Shown: positions 1-8,550 of the stretch, piece after piece
How the letters are laid out: each line of letters begins with the position of its first letter
Position numbering within the stretch: the first letter of the stretch is position 1
The notes under the pieces: model-generated
Told to the model about the DNA's origin: nothing
The model's database searches: none
Seen by the model: only the letters and a program-made list of their open reading frames with translations
From: Mesorhizobium onobrychidis
GTDB taxonomy: Bacteria > Pseudomonadota > Alphaproteobacteria > Rhizobiales > Rhizobiaceae
DNA length: 64,000 nt
Direction of reading: 5' to 3'
Assembly: GCF_024707545.1 (NCBI RefSeq)
Contig: NZ_CP062229.1
Location: 1 to 64,000, forward strand
Position numbers and translations under genes: made by a program

Positions 1-1473
1 ATGTCGGCTTCCATCGACGCGGAACAAAAGTTCGACCGGGTCAAGGCCCAGTTAAAGGCGCGTCTGGGAACCGAAGTCTACTCGAGCTGGTTCGGACGCA
101 TGAAGGTCGCCGAGGCGTCCCGGGGCATTGTCCGCATCTCGGTGCCCACCGCCTTCCTGCGCTCGTGGATCAACGGCCACTATCTCGACCTCATCGCCGA
201 GCTGTGGAAGCACGAGGATCCTGAAATCCTCAAGATCGAGATCGTCGTGCGCACCGCTACCCGCCCGGGGCGCAACGGCGTCGAGCCCGAAGTGGTCCCG
301 GCGCGCAAGATGACGAGGCAAGCGCAAACGGCGCTGGCCGCGGGAACAGCAGGCCCCGGCAGGCTGGAGCGGATACCGGCACCTCGCCCGGGAATGCCTG
401 CAGAGACCGAGTTCCGGCACAATGTGCTCGGTTCGCCGCTTGACCCGCGCTACACGTTCGGCTCCTTTATCGAGGGACCGTCGAACCGGGTGGCGTTTGC
501 CGCCGCCAAAGCGGTGGCGGAATCGCAGTCGAGCGCGGTGCGCTTCAATCCGCTCTTTCTTCACGCGACGGTGGGGCTGGGCAAGACGCACCTGCTGCAG
601 GCGATCGCGGCGGAATCGCTGAAACAGAATCCAAAGTCGCGCGTCGTCTATCTCACAGCCGAATATTTCATGTGGCGGTTCGCCACCGCGATCCGCGACA
701 ACAATGCGCTGACGCTGAAGGAGCAGCTGCGCGACATCGACCTCCTCATCATCGACGACATGCAGTTCCTGCAAGGCAAGTCGATCCAGCATGAATTCTG
801 CCATCTGATCAACATGCTGCTCGACAGCGCCAAGCAGGTGGTGGTTGCCGCCGACCGGCCGCCGTCGGAACTGGAATCGCTGGAGCCCCGCGTCCGCTCG
901 CGCCTCAACGGCGGCGTCGCGCTCGAAATGTCGGCGCCGGATTTCGCCATGCGCATCGGCATGCTCAAGCTGCGCCTTGCCACCGCAAAGGCCGACGATG
1001 CTTCGCTCGACATCTCGGAGGAGATCCTCAACCACGTCGCCCGCACGGTGACCGGCAGCGGACGCGAACTGGAAGGTGCGTTCAACCAGCTTCTGTTCCG
1101 CCAGTCGTTCGAACCGCAGATCACCATCGACCGCATCGACGAGATCCTCGGCCACATCTATCGTTCGGGCGAGCCGAAGCGGGTGCGCATCGAAGACATC
1201 CAGCGCATCGTCGCGCGCCACTACAATGTTTCGAAGACAGAACTTCTGTCCAACCGGCGCACGCGTACGATCGTCAAGCCGCGGCAGGTCGCCATGTACC
1301 TGTCGAAGGTGATGACACCGCGCTCCTTGCCGGAGATCGGACGGCGTTTCGGTGGCCGCGACCACACGACGGTGCTGCATGCCGTGCGCAAGATCGAGGA
1401 TCTTTCAGGCGTCGACAACACGCTGGCGCAGGAGCTCGAACTGCTGAGAAGACTGATCAACGATCAAGCCTGA
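1..1473 (+). CDS. dnaA: Chromosomal replication initiator DnaA
   Basis: DnaA is the AAA+ ATPase that binds DnaA boxes and opens the origin. The 490-residue product has the N-terminal domain I, a basic variable linker (about residues 80-130), the Walker A motif GLGKTH near residue 192, Walker B LLIIDD near residue 249, and the C-terminal DNA-binding signature [11 protein letters not shown] near residue 451. The window opens exactly on this ATG, which suggests the replicon was numbered from it; an upstream start cannot be excluded because nothing before base 1 is visible. dnaN and recF follow on the same strand. Identity is certain; only the exact start is open. Confidence 0.97.
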   Translation: MSASIDAEQKFDRVKAQLKARLGTEVYSSWFGRMKVAEASRGIVRISVPTAFLRSWINGHYLDLIAELWKHEDPEILKIEIVVRTATRPGRNGVEPEVVPARKMTRQAQTALAAGTAGPGRLERIPAPRPGMPAETEFRHNVLGSPLDPRYTFGSFIEGPSNRVAFAAAKAVAESQSSAVRFNPLFLHATVGLGKTHLLQAIAAESLKQNPKSRVVYLTAEYFMWRFATAIRDNNALTLKEQLRDIDLLIIDDMQFLQGKSIQHEFCHLINMLLDSAKQVVVAADRPPSELESLEPRVRSRLNGGVALEMSAPDFAMRIGMLKLRLATAKADDASLDISEEILNHVARTVTGSGRELEGAFNQLLFRQSFEPQITIDRIDEILGHIYRSGEPKRVRIEDIQRIVARHYNVSKTELLSNRRTRTIVKPRQVAMYLSKVMTPRSLPEIGRRFGGRDHTTVLHAVRKIEDLSGVDNTLAQELELLRRLINDQA

Positions 1474-1487
1474 CCGGCCCGAAAAAC

Positions 1488-1592
1488 AAAAGCGTGTCGC
1501 GTTTGGGTGGCTGCGACGCGCTTGAAATCTTTGTTTTTATGCATGTCGTTGCCCCAAAACCGCTGCGCACTTTTCGGCGACAAGCATCGGCT
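1488..1592. repeat. Interspersed intergenic repeat, family A (copy 1)
   Basis: The dnaA-dnaN gap (about 300 bases) is mostly filled by a repeat. It begins with an imperfect palindrome (AGCGTGTCGC about 1490-1499 against GCGACGCGCT about 1513-1522), then TTTTTATGCATGTCGTT and CCCCAAAACCGCTGCGCAC. The second block recurs at 4085-4157 as CGTTATCCCAAAACTGCTGCGCACC. Both copies lie between genes, as expected of rhizobial interspersed palindromic elements. No coding potential is seen. Confidence 0.7.
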
Positions 1593-1609
1593 TGCGGACT
1601 TCGCCAGTT

Positions 1610-1674
1610 TTATCCCCAGAAAGCCCGCGTAACCGGGCCGAACCGGTAGCGCGGGCTTGCGCTTACGGGTTTTT
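1610..1674 (+). terminator. Probable intrinsic terminator after dnaA
   Basis: A perfect 9-bp inverted repeat, AAGCCCGCG (1621-1629) and CGCGGGCTT (1650-1658), encloses a 20-base loop with its own CCGG/CCGG pair; a run of seven T follows at about 1669-1675. This would end dnaA transcription 150 bases past its stop. TTATCCCCA at 1610-1618 is one mismatch from a DnaA box, but it is a single site and no origin is claimed. Confidence 0.55.
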
Positions 1675-1771
1675 TCCTGTCAGTTTGTGCAGATTCTGAG
1701 CCTGTTCAGAGCTTTCGCGGGGTGCCGCTTGCCGGAGACCCGCTCATTCATTCAAGCGAGCCTGTTTCGTC

Positions 1772-2890
1772 ATGCGTGTTATCCTGGAACGGTCAAATCT
1801 CCTGAAGTCGCTCAACCACGTTCATCGCGTGGTCGAGCGGCGCAACACGATACCGATCCTGTCGAACGTGCTGCTGAGCGCCGAAGGCGCCACCCTCGAG
1901 TTGAAGGCGACCGACCTCGATCTGGAGGTGACCGAAGCCACGCCTGCCAAGGTCGAGCGAGGCGGAGCGACAACGGTTCCGGCGCATCTGCTCTACGACA
2001 TCGTGCGCAAGCTCGCCGACGGCGCGGAGGTCATGCTGAAGACCGACGAAGACGGCAACGCCATGACGGTGACCTCGGGCCGCTCGAGCTTCCGTCTCCA
2101 ATGCCTGCCGCAATCCGATTTCCCGGAGCTTTCGGCCGGATCATTCTCGCATATCTTCCGGCTCGATTCGGTTGCGCTCAAGGGCCTGATAGAGAAGACC
2201 CAATTCGCCATCTCCACCGAAGAGACGCGCTACTACCTGAACGGCATCTATCTGCACACGCATGATGCCGACGGCAAGCTGAAGCTGCGCTCGGTAGCGA
2301 CCGACGGCCATCGGCTGGCGCGCGCCGAGATCGACGCGCCGGCAGGATCCGAAGGCATGCCGGGCATCATCATTCCGCGCAAGACGGTCAGCGAGCTGCA
2401 AAAGCTTGTCGATGACCCGGACGTCGCCGTGACCACCGAATTGTCCGACACCAAGATCCGTTTCACCATCGGCAGTGTCGTTTTGACCTCGAAGCTGATC
2501 GACGGCACCTTCCCGGACTATCAGCGGGTCATCCCCACCGGCAACGACAAGAAGCTGATCATCGACCGACAGAGTTTCGCCGCCGCCGTCGACCGCGTCT
2601 CGACCATTTCGTCCGAACGCGGCCGGGCGGTGAAGCTTTCGATTGGAGAAGGCCAGGTCACGCTTGCGGTCAACAATCCGGATTCGGGCAGCGCCACCGA
2701 GGAACTGGCCGCGGACTATTCGTCCGACGCGATCGAAATAGGCTTCAACGCCAAATATCTGCTCGACGTCGCCGCCCAGTTGACTGGCACTGAGGCAAAA
2801 TTCATGCTGGCGGACGCTGGTTCGCCAACGCTGATCCACGATATGGCCGACGAAACCACACTCTACGTGCTGATGCCGATGCGGGTATAG
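1772..2890 (+). CDS. dnaN: DNA polymerase III beta subunit (sliding clamp)
   Basis: The 372-residue product is the ring-shaped clamp that tethers polymerase III to DNA. Length and the three repeated clamp domains match the family. It starts MRVILERSNLLKSLNHVHRVVERRNTIPILSNV and ends in the clamp-type tail TLYVLMPMRV, which contacts partner proteins. It lies between dnaA and recF on the same strand, the usual dnaA-dnaN-recF order, with 25 bases to recF and a long repeat-filled gap upstream that probably holds its own promoter. Confidence 0.97.
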   Translation: MRVILERSNLLKSLNHVHRVVERRNTIPILSNVLLSAEGATLELKATDLDLEVTEATPAKVERGGATTVPAHLLYDIVRKLADGAEVMLKTDEDGNAMTVTSGRSSFRLQCLPQSDFPELSAGSFSHIFRLDSVALKGLIEKTQFAISTEETRYYLNGIYLHTHDADGKLKLRSVATDGHRLARAEIDAPAGSEGMPGIIIPRKTVSELQKLVDDPDVAVTTELSDTKIRFTIGSVVLTSKLIDGTFPDYQRVIPTGNDKKLIIDRQSFAAAVDRVSTISSERGRAVKLSIGEGQVTLAVNNPDSGSATEELAADYSSDAIEIGFNAKYLLDVAAQLTGTEAKFMLADAGSPTLIHDMADETTLYVLMPMRV

Positions 2891-2915
2891 GCCGGAACGA
2901 GGCCATCTTGCTGTC

Positions 2916-4079
2916 ATGACCGGAGTCGCGAAGCAGCCTGAGCCCGATCAGCAGACTCATATAAGTAAGCTGTCACTTACGAATTTCCGCAATTACGCAA
3001 CGCTGTCGATCGGCCTCGACCCCGGCGCCGTGGTTTTTTCCGGCGACAATGGCGCCGGCAAAACCAATCTGCTGGAAGCGATTTCCCTGCTGACGCCGGG
3101 GCGCGGCCTGCGCCGTGCACCTTATGCCGACCTGGCGCGTGAAGGCGGCGACGGCGGCTTTGCCATCCATGCCCGGCTCGATGGGCCGGACGGCCCGGTC
3201 GAGATCGGCACCGGCATTGCAGGCGGCGACGCCGGCGAGGGCGGCCGGCGGGTGCGGATCAATGGCGCGGCAGCGCGCTCGGCGGAGGACATGCTGCAAT
3301 GGCTGCGCGTCGTCTGGCTGACACCGGCGATGGATGCATTGTTCACCGGGCCGGGCGCAGACCGCAGGCGCTTTCTCGACCGGCAGGTCCTGGCGATCGA
3401 TCCCGGCCACGGCCAGCGCGCGCTCGACTACGAAAAAGCGATGCGCGGCCGCAATCGGCTGCTCGCCGAAGGCTCGCGTGACGGCGCCTGGTTCGATGCG
3501 ATCGAGACGCAAATGGCCGAAACCGGTGTGGCGATTGCCGCGGCGCGTGCCGAACTGGTGCGCCTGCTCGCCGCCATGATCGACAGGCTGCCAAGTGCCG
3601 GTCCGTTTCCGCAAGCCGACATCGGCCTGTCCGGCGCGCTGGAAAGCGAAGTCGGCACCTCCGCGGCTGTCGATGTCGAGGAGCGGTTCCGCCAAGCGCT
3701 TGCCGAAGGCCGCGATCGCGACCGCGCCGCCGGGCGCACGCTCGACGGCCCGCACCGTTCGGACCTCGTGGTGCGGCACCGGCCCAAGGCGATGCCGGCC
3801 GAACTCTGTTCGACCGGCGAGCAGAAGGCGCTGCTGGTCGGCATGGTCCTGTCGCATGCCCGGCTGACCGGCGAGATGTCGGGCATGACGCCGATCCTGC
3901 TGCTCGACGAGATCGCTGCCCATCTCGACGCAGGCCGGCGCGCCGCGCTGTTCTCGATCCTGGAAGAGCTGAATTGCCAGGCTTTCATGACCGGGACCGA
4001 TGCGGCGCTGTTTTCCAGTCTCAAGGGACGCGCGCAGTTCCTGACCGTCGATCACGGCACGGTCGGGCCAACCATTTGA
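2916..4079 (+). CDS. recF: DNA replication/repair ATPase RecF
   Basis: RecF is an SMC/ABC-like ATPase that helps load RecA at single-strand gaps with RecO and RecR; recR is at 55.7 kb in this window. The 387-residue product starts with a short non-conserved tail, then LTNFRNY and the Walker A motif GDNGAGKTN at about residues 47-55. The C-terminal half has the ABC-like signature region STGEQKALL near residue 304 and the Walker B LLLDEIAAHLD near residue 327. It follows dnaN by 25 bases and is probably co-transcribed. Confidence 0.95.
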   Translation: MTGVAKQPEPDQQTHISKLSLTNFRNYATLSIGLDPGAVVFSGDNGAGKTNLLEAISLLTPGRGLRRAPYADLAREGGDGGFAIHARLDGPDGPVEIGTGIAGGDAGEGGRRVRINGAAARSAEDMLQWLRVVWLTPAMDALFTGPGADRRRFLDRQVLAIDPGHGQRALDYEKAMRGRNRLLAEGSRDGAWFDAIETQMAETGVAIAAARAELVRLLAAMIDRLPSAGPFPQADIGLSGALESEVGTSAAVDVEERFRQALAEGRDRDRAAGRTLDGPHRSDLVVRHRPKAMPAELCSTGEQKALLVGMVLSHARLTGEMSGMTPILLLDEIAAHLDAGRRAALFSILEELNCQAFMTGTDAALFSSLKGRAQFLTVDHGTVGPTI

Positions 4080-4084
4080 CGTCC

Positions 4085-4157
4085 TTGATATCGTTATCCC
4101 AAAACTGCTGCGCACCCCGATGGCCGAGCCCAAGGGCAGGCTTTTTGGCACCATGCA
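4085..4157. repeat. Interspersed intergenic repeat, family A (copy 2)
   Basis: Between recF and the MoeB-like gene lies a second copy of the block seen at 1540-1585. It reads CGTTATCCCAAAACTGCTGCGCACC and ends TTTTTGGCACCATGCATTGG. The two copies bracket dnaN-recF. The repeat runs up to the start region of the next gene. Confidence 0.6.
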
Positions 4158-4199
4158 TTGGCGCCTGACAAGGTTTTTCTCCCGCTATATGGTCCGGCA

Positions 4200-4955
4200 A
4201 TGATCACCACCGCGCTCACCAACGAAGAACTCGAACGCTACGCCCGCCACATCGTGCTGCCCGAGATCGGCGGCCCCGGCCAGCAGCGACTGAAGCTGGC
4301 TCGAGTCCTGGTCATCGGCGCCGGCGGCCTGGGAGCGCCAGTGCTTGAATATCTTGCCGCAGCCGGCGTCGGCACACTCGGCATCGTCGACGACGACAGC
4401 GTCTCGCTGTCGAACCTGCAAAGACAGGTGATCCACGGCACCGACGCTGTCGGCATGGCGAAAACCGACAGTGCCAAAGCGGCCATCGCCCGCATCAATC
4501 CCAACGTCGCCGTGGAACTGCACAATCTCAGGCTGACGGCGGACAACGCCCCTGCCCTCGTCGCCCGTTATGACATCGTCGTCGACGGCTCCGACAATTT
4601 CGAAACACGTTATGCGGCGGCCGACGCCTGCGCCGCGGAAAAGCGGCCGCTGGTACATGCTGCGGTCGGCCGCTTCGACGGCTCGGTGACCGTGCTGAAA
4701 CCGTTCGAGACCGGCGCGGACGGCAGGCCGAATCCAAGCTATCGCGATCTTTTTCCGGAACCGCCGCCACCCGGCCTGGTGCCATCCTGCGCTGTGGCCG
4801 GCGTACTCGGCGTGCTGACCGGTGTCGTCGGCACGCTGCAGGCTATGGAGACGATCAAGCTGATCGCCGGCATTGGCGAGCCGCTGGTCGGCCGGCTGCT
4901 GCTTTACGATGCGTTGACCGCGCGCTTCGACACGATCCGCTACAAGAGAAACTAG
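4200..4955 (+). CDS. moeB: MoeB/ThiF/HesA family adenylyltransferase
   Basis: This E1-like enzyme adenylates the C-terminal glycine of a small ubiquitin-like sulfur carrier (MoaD or ThiS) for molybdopterin or thiamine synthesis. From the ATG at 4200 the product is 251 residues and begins MITTALTNEELERYARHIVLPEIG, the usual MoeB/ThiF start. The nucleotide-binding GAGGLGAP (about residues 37-44) and DDDSVSLSNLQRQ (about 61-73) are clear. The CxxC zinc pairs of many MoeB proteins are not evident, so ThiF/HesA-type activity is as likely as true MoeB. An in-frame ATG at 4158 is less likely because it lies in the repeat. Confidence 0.85.
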   Translation: MITTALTNEELERYARHIVLPEIGGPGQQRLKLARVLVIGAGGLGAPVLEYLAAAGVGTLGIVDDDSVSLSNLQRQVIHGTDAVGMAKTDSAKAAIARINPNVAVELHNLRLTADNAPALVARYDIVVDGSDNFETRYAAADACAAEKRPLVHAAVGRFDGSVTVLKPFETGADGRPNPSYRDLFPEPPPPGLVPSCAVAGVLGVLTGVVGTLQAMETIKLIAGIGEPLVGRLLLYDALTARFDTIRYKRN

Positions 4956-5014
4956 ACCTTGGGCAGCCTGGTTTCCGTCGAGCAGCTTCCGGCCGATTTC
5001 GACGTTGGGACGAG

Positions 5015-5440
5015 GTGCTGGCGCTGATCATGCGCGCCTTCGCCGCCATGGACGGTGTCATCGCTCCGCCATCCTCGGCGCATCGGCTCACGGTCGAAAA
5101 TCTCCGGGACAAGGCCCGGCAAGAGACGGGCTTTGCGGCGCTGAAGGACGGCAGGACCGTCGGCTGCGTTTTTGTTCTGGAGCGGGCCAACGATTTCTAT
5201 ATCGGAAAGCTCGCGGTCGAACCGGACTTTCAGGGACAGGGCATTGCCAGGCAGCTGATGCAAGCTGTCGAGGATCTCGCCCGCAACCGCGGCAAGCCTG
5301 CGATCGAGCTTCAGACGCGGATCGAACTGACCGGGAATCACGCGGCCTTTGCCCGGCTCGGCTTTCGCGAAACGGAACGGACAGCGCACAAGGGCTATGA
5401 CCGTCCGACCTCGATTACCATGCGCAAGGTGATTTCGTAA
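5015..5440 (+). CDS. GNAT family N-acetyltransferase, probably frameshifted at its 5' end
   Basis: The 141-residue frame from GTG 5015 has the GNAT acetyl-CoA loop VEPDFQGQGIARQLM (about residues 69-83) and a typical NHAAFARLGFRETER end. The region before 5015 looks coding in another frame: from TTG 4959, just after the moeB stop, it reads VSVEQLPADFDV and then goes out of frame. Adding one C near 5002-5003 would join the frames as PADFDRWDEVLALIMRAF, a natural GNAT N-terminus. Either the strain carries a 1-base deletion, the assembly has an error, or a shortened protein starts at GTG 5015. The substrate is unknown. Confidence 0.75.
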   Translation: MLALIMRAFAAMDGVIAPPSSAHRLTVENLRDKARQETGFAALKDGRTVGCVFVLERANDFYIGKLAVEPDFQGQGIARQLMQAVEDLARNRGKPAIELQTRIELTGNHAAFARLGFRETERTAHKGYDRPTSITMRKVIS

Positions 5441-5463
5441 GCCTGCGCTAACTTAAGATGGCA

Positions 5464-6465
5464 TCACGTCCGCAGTGGCAGTACGCGGTCCGGTGGACGG
5501 TGGCCATCGAAGAAGGCGCGGATGTTGATGATCACCTTCTCGCCCATGTCGATCCGGCCTTCGAGCGTCGCCGACCCCATGTGCGGCAACAACACGACCT
5601 TGCCCTTGGCGGCGAGCTTCAGCAATTTGCTGTTCAGCGCCGGCTCATGCTCGTAGACATCGAGCCCGGCGCCGGCGATTTTGCCGTCCTGGATCAGCTT
5701 GACCAGAGAGTCCTCGTCGATGATGTCGCCGCGCGCTGTGTTGACGATGTAAGCGGACGGTTGCAGAAGCGCCAGCCGCCGCGCCGAAAGCAGGTGGAAG
5801 GTCGCCGGCGTCGACGGACAATTGACGGATATGATGTCCATGCGGGCAAGCATCTGGTCGAGGCTTTCCCAATAAGTCGCCTCCAGCTCGTCCTCGACCG
5901 CCGGCAGCACGCGATGGCGGTTGTGATAGTGGATCGACAGGCCAAAGGCCTTGGCCCGTCGGGCGACAGCGGTGCCGATGCGGCCCATGCCGACAATGCC
6001 GAGGCGTTTGCCCCAGATACGCCGGCCGAGCATCCAGGTTGGCGACCAGCCGGCCCATTTCTTGTCGCCGGTCAGCACATTGGCGCCTTCCGCCAGCCGC
6101 CGCGGCACCGCCAGCATCAGCGCCATGGTCATGTCGGCCGTATCTTCGGTCAGCACATTCGGCGTGTTGGTGACGGTAATGCCCTTCTTCGCAGCTGCTG
6201 ACACGTCGATCTTGTCGACGCCGTTACCGAAATTGGCGATCAGTTTGAGGTTGTCGCCAGCCTGAGCGATCAGCGCCGCGTCGATATGATCGGTTATGGT
6301 CGGCACCAGCACGTCGGCTTCCTTGACCGCCGCGACCAGTTCCGGCTGCGTCATCGGCCTGTCTTCGACATTTAGCCGGGCGTCGAACAGCTCACGCATG
6401 CGGGTCTCGACCGGGTCGGGCAGCTTGCGCGTGATGACGACGAGGGGCCTTTTTCTGCCTACCAT
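5464..6465 (-). CDS. D-2-hydroxyacid dehydrogenase (glyoxylate/hydroxypyruvate reductase type)
   Basis: The 333-residue protein belongs to the NAD(P)-dependent D-isomer-specific 2-hydroxyacid dehydrogenases. The Rossmann motif GMGRIG lies near residue 159. The catalytic Arg is in NTARGDIIDE near residue 244, Glu is in DVYEHEP, and His is in LLPHMGSAT near residue 294. Sequence style (NFGNGVDKIDV, TPNVLTEDTADMTMALML) is closest to glyoxylate reductases, which convert glyoxylate to glycolate or hydroxypyruvate to glycerate. It is convergent with the GNAT gene and divergent from the SH3 gene. Substrate preference cannot be fixed from sequence. Confidence 0.88.
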   Translation of the reverse strand: MVGRKRPLVVITRKLPDPVETRMRELFDARLNVEDRPMTQPELVAAVKEADVLVPTITDHIDAALIAQAGDNLKLIANFGNGVDKIDVSAAAKKGITVTNTPNVLTEDTADMTMALMLAVPRRLAEGANVLTGDKKWAGWSPTWMLGRRIWGKRLGIVGMGRIGTAVARRAKAFGLSIHYHNRHRVLPAVEDELEATYWESLDQMLARMDIISVNCPSTPATFHLLSARRLALLQPSAYIVNTARGDIIDEDSLVKLIQDGKIAGAGLDVYEHEPALNSKLLKLAAKGKVVLLPHMGSATLEGRIDMGEKVIINIRAFFDGHRPPDRVLPLRT

Positions 6466-6596
6466 TGTTTCCTCGAACCCGACCTCGTTGAGACCTCTTT
6501 AACCAAGACAGGCGAAACTGCAGGCCGGTCGCGGTGCCAGTTCTTCATGTAACAAGAGGTTCCGCCGAAGACAAAGAAAAAGGGGCGCCAAGGCCG

Positions 6597-7181
6597 ATGA
6601 GCCCGGCGCCGAAAGGAATGAAAGTGTCTGGTTTCGCGTCGCTCCGCCTGGCCCTCAGCGCAGCATTTCTCGGCGCTCTCCTTTATTCCCCGCATGTGGC
6701 GGCACAGAATGCGGCGGCACCCGCCCAGAGCGCAACGCTCGGGCCGAGCGGCCTGCCGCTGCCGCGTTTCGTCAGCCTGAAAGCGGGCCGCGTCAACTCC
6801 CGCGTCGGACCAGGCGTCAACTATTCCGTCGACTGGATGTATATGAAGCCCGGCCTGCCGATGGAGATCATCCAGGAATTCGACACCTGGCGTCGTGTGC
6901 GCGATGCCGACGGCTCGGAAGGCTGGATCAACCAGTCGCTGCTTTCAGGCCGCCGCACGGCGATCGTAGCTCCCTGGCAGCGGGGCAAAGATGCCCGAGT
7001 CAATCTTCTCGATGACCCGGAAAAGGATGCCAGCATCGTCGCGATCATTGAGCCGGGCGCCATGGGCACGATCAAGTCCTGTGACGGCCAGTGGTGCGAG
7101 ATGACCTTCAACGGCCACACCGGCTGGCTCGCCCAGTCGCTTGTCTGGGGCGCCTATCCGGGCGAACGGGTCAAGAACTGA
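6597..7181 (+). CDS. Exported SH3-domain protein
   Basis: A 194-residue protein with a signal peptide (charged start, hydrophobic LRLALSAAFLGALLYS, then HVAAQNAAA) and two bacterial SH3-like domains. The first covers about residues 58-115 (NSRVGPGVNYSV to EGWINQSLLSG), the second about 120-185 (ARVNLLDDPEKDA to GHTGWLAQSLVWG). Such domains often bind cell-wall peptides, so a periplasmic or envelope role is likely. ATG 6597 is chosen; ATG 6618 also leaves a signal peptide. A GTG at 6534 would put a charged tail before the signal and is rejected. Confidence 0.8.
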   Translation: MSPAPKGMKVSGFASLRLALSAAFLGALLYSPHVAAQNAAAPAQSATLGPSGLPLPRFVSLKAGRVNSRVGPGVNYSVDWMYMKPGLPMEIIQEFDTWRRVRDADGSEGWINQSLLSGRRTAIVAPWQRGKDARVNLLDDPEKDASIVAIIEPGAMGTIKSCDGQWCEMTFNGHTGWLAQSLVWGAYPGERVKN

Positions 7182-7243
7182 CTTGTTCTTGTCGGTTCGG
7201 GGTCACGGCCGAGACGATATCTCGCGGCCTCATGAAGCGCGGA

Positions 7244-7675
7244 TCATTCGCAACGTTTGGGGCGCAGCCTCACCACGATATCGACATTGGCGATCTCCAT
7301 GCCCTCCGGCGGCTCCGGCAGGTTGGAAACCGTGACAGGACCGCTGGCGATATCGAAGATCCTGTTTTCGCCTTCAATGTAGAAATGATGGTGATCGGAG
7401 GTGTTGGTGTCGAAGTAGGTCTTCGACCCCTCGACGGCCAGGATGCGCAGAAGGCCCGCCTGGGTGAATTGATGAAGGGCGTTGTAGACGGTGGCAAGCG
7501 AAACCGGCACACCGGCGGCGATCGCTTCCTCGTGCAGCTCCTCGGCCGACAGATGGCGGTCGCCTTTGGCGAAAAGCAGATCGGCCAGCGCAATGCGCTG
7601 ACGCGTCGGCCTCAGGCCAGCTTCGCGAACCCGCTTGTCCACAGCGACATTTCCCTTCCGGCAGCCCAGATCCAT
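7244..7675 (-). CDS. irr: Iron response regulator Irr (Fur family)
   Basis: The 143-residue Fur-superfamily protein has a winged helix (LRPTRQRIALADLLF to SLATVYNALHQFTQAGLL) followed by the metal/haem-binding His cluster SDHHHFYIE near residue 94. This is the Irr pattern rather than Fur, Zur or Mur. In rhizobia Irr accumulates under iron limitation, binds iron control elements, and is destabilised or inactivated through haem. The N-terminal GCPWHD haem motif of Bradyrhizobium Irr is absent, as in other Rhizobiaceae-type Irr proteins. It is divergent from fabA. A matching Irr box lies at 44211-44231. Confidence 0.93.
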   Translation of the reverse strand: MDLGCRKGNVAVDKRVREAGLRPTRQRIALADLLFAKGDRHLSAEELHEEAIAAGVPVSLATVYNALHQFTQAGLLRILAVEGSKTYFDTNTSDHHHFYIEGENRIFDIASGPVTVSNLPEPPEGMEIANVDIVVRLRPKRCE

Positions 7676-7760
7676 CTATCCGTCCAAGCTCAAAGTCTCG
7701 CCTCAATATATGCCCAGAATGGCAAAAAACGAACATTGACCGAAACTGGACACCCCCCGA

Positions 7761-7789
7761 CATATATTCTGTCGCCCGAATACGATCAA
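7761..7789 (-). promoter_or_regulatory. Candidate irr promoter
   Basis: On the minus strand TTGATC (7784-7789) and TATATG (7761-7766) are separated by 17 bases. Transcription would start near 7754 and give a leader of about 80 bases to the irr ATG. The -10 region sits in an inverted repeat, CGACA-N7-TGTCG (about 7758-7774), a possible operator. Confidence 0.5.
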
Positions 7790-7917
7790 TAGCGCGCATT
7801 GACCCAGGCAGACGGGCGGGTTAAGCGCAAACGCCGGTTTCCGGCCGGAAATAGATTGTGTTAGGAAACCAACGACAAGGGCGCGCTACCGCCCGGACGA
7901 TTACGGGGACGAGATTG

Positions 7918-8436
7918 ATGGCGGTTTCGAAATCCAGCTACGATTACGAAGAACTGCTTGCCTGCGCCCGCGGCGAGCTGTTCGGACCTGGAAACGCCCA
8001 GCTCCCCTATCCGCCGATGCTGATGTTCGATCGCATCACCGAAATCAGCGAGACGGGCGGTGCATTCGACAAGGGCTTCATCCGCGCAGAATTCGACATC
8101 AAGCCGGACCTGTGGTTCTTTGCCTGCCATTTCATCGGCAATCCGATCATGCCGGGGTGCCTGGGTCTCGACGCCATGTGGCAATTGACGGGATTCTACC
8201 TCGGCTGGCTCGGCGAGCCGGGCAAAGGGATGGCGCTCTCGACCGGCGAAGTGAAATTCAAAGGCATGGTGACGCCGTCGGTCAAGAAGGTGGAATATGG
8301 CGTGGACTTCAAGCGCGTGATGCGCGGACGGCTGGTGCTTGGTATCGCCGATGGCTGGCTGAAGGCGGATGGCGAACCCATATACGCAGCAACGGATCTC
8401 AAGGTGGGTCTGTCCAAGCAATCGGCCGCCGCCTGA
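7918..8436 (+). CDS. fabA: 3-hydroxydecanoyl-ACP dehydratase/isomerase FabA
   Basis: FabA dehydrates 3-hydroxydecanoyl-ACP and isomerises the trans-2 to the cis-3 enoyl product, the branch point for unsaturated fatty acids. The 172-residue length from ATG 7918 is typical. The active-site region [20 protein letters not shown] places catalytic His at 71 and Asp at 85. It heads a rightward fabA-fabB-fabI set, divergent from irr, an arrangement known in rhizobia and relatives. In-frame codons back to 7858 are open but have no suitable start context. Confidence 0.96.
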   Translation: MAVSKSSYDYEELLACARGELFGPGNAQLPYPPMLMFDRITEISETGGAFDKGFIRAEFDIKPDLWFFACHFIGNPIMPGCLGLDAMWQLTGFYLGWLGEPGKGMALSTGEVKFKGMVTPSVKKVEYGVDFKRVMRGRLVLGIADGWLKADGEPIYAATDLKVGLSKQSAAA

Positions 8437-8445
8437 CCGGCGCCT

Positions 8446-8535
8446 CCACAGCGCCGCGGTCCACGGGACGCGCAAAGGAAGCTGTAGAACTTAACTTGCG
8501 CATGATCCTTGTCCGACAGGTTTCGGGTCATGCGC
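8446..8535. repeat. Interspersed palindromic repeat, family B (copy 1)
   Basis: The fabA-fabB gap holds a repeat starting GCGCCGCGGTCC and containing GACGCGCAAAGGAAGCT and ACTTGCGCATGATCC. It ends in a hairpin, GCGCATGA (8498-8505) against TCATGCGC (8528-8535). Related copies lie near 14100-14226, 35566-35628 and 36462-36577. The hairpin ends 15 bases before the fabB ATG, so it may affect transcript processing. Confidence 0.7.
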
Positions 8536-8550
8536 TGGAAGGAGTTGCGA

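Noticed and set aside
52..1380. Long open frame (442 aa) antisense to dnaA, and similar long antisense frames over pnp, infB, dppA and the imelysin gene
   Set aside because: High GC makes antisense frames stay open; the sequences are low-complexity Arg/Asp/Gly-rich with no domain pattern, while the sense strand holds clear known proteins.
1610..1618. DnaA box and chromosomal origin near dnaA
   Set aside because: Only a single imperfect box (TTATCCCCA) is present, with no AT-rich part or cluster; in this group the origin is often not next to dnaA.
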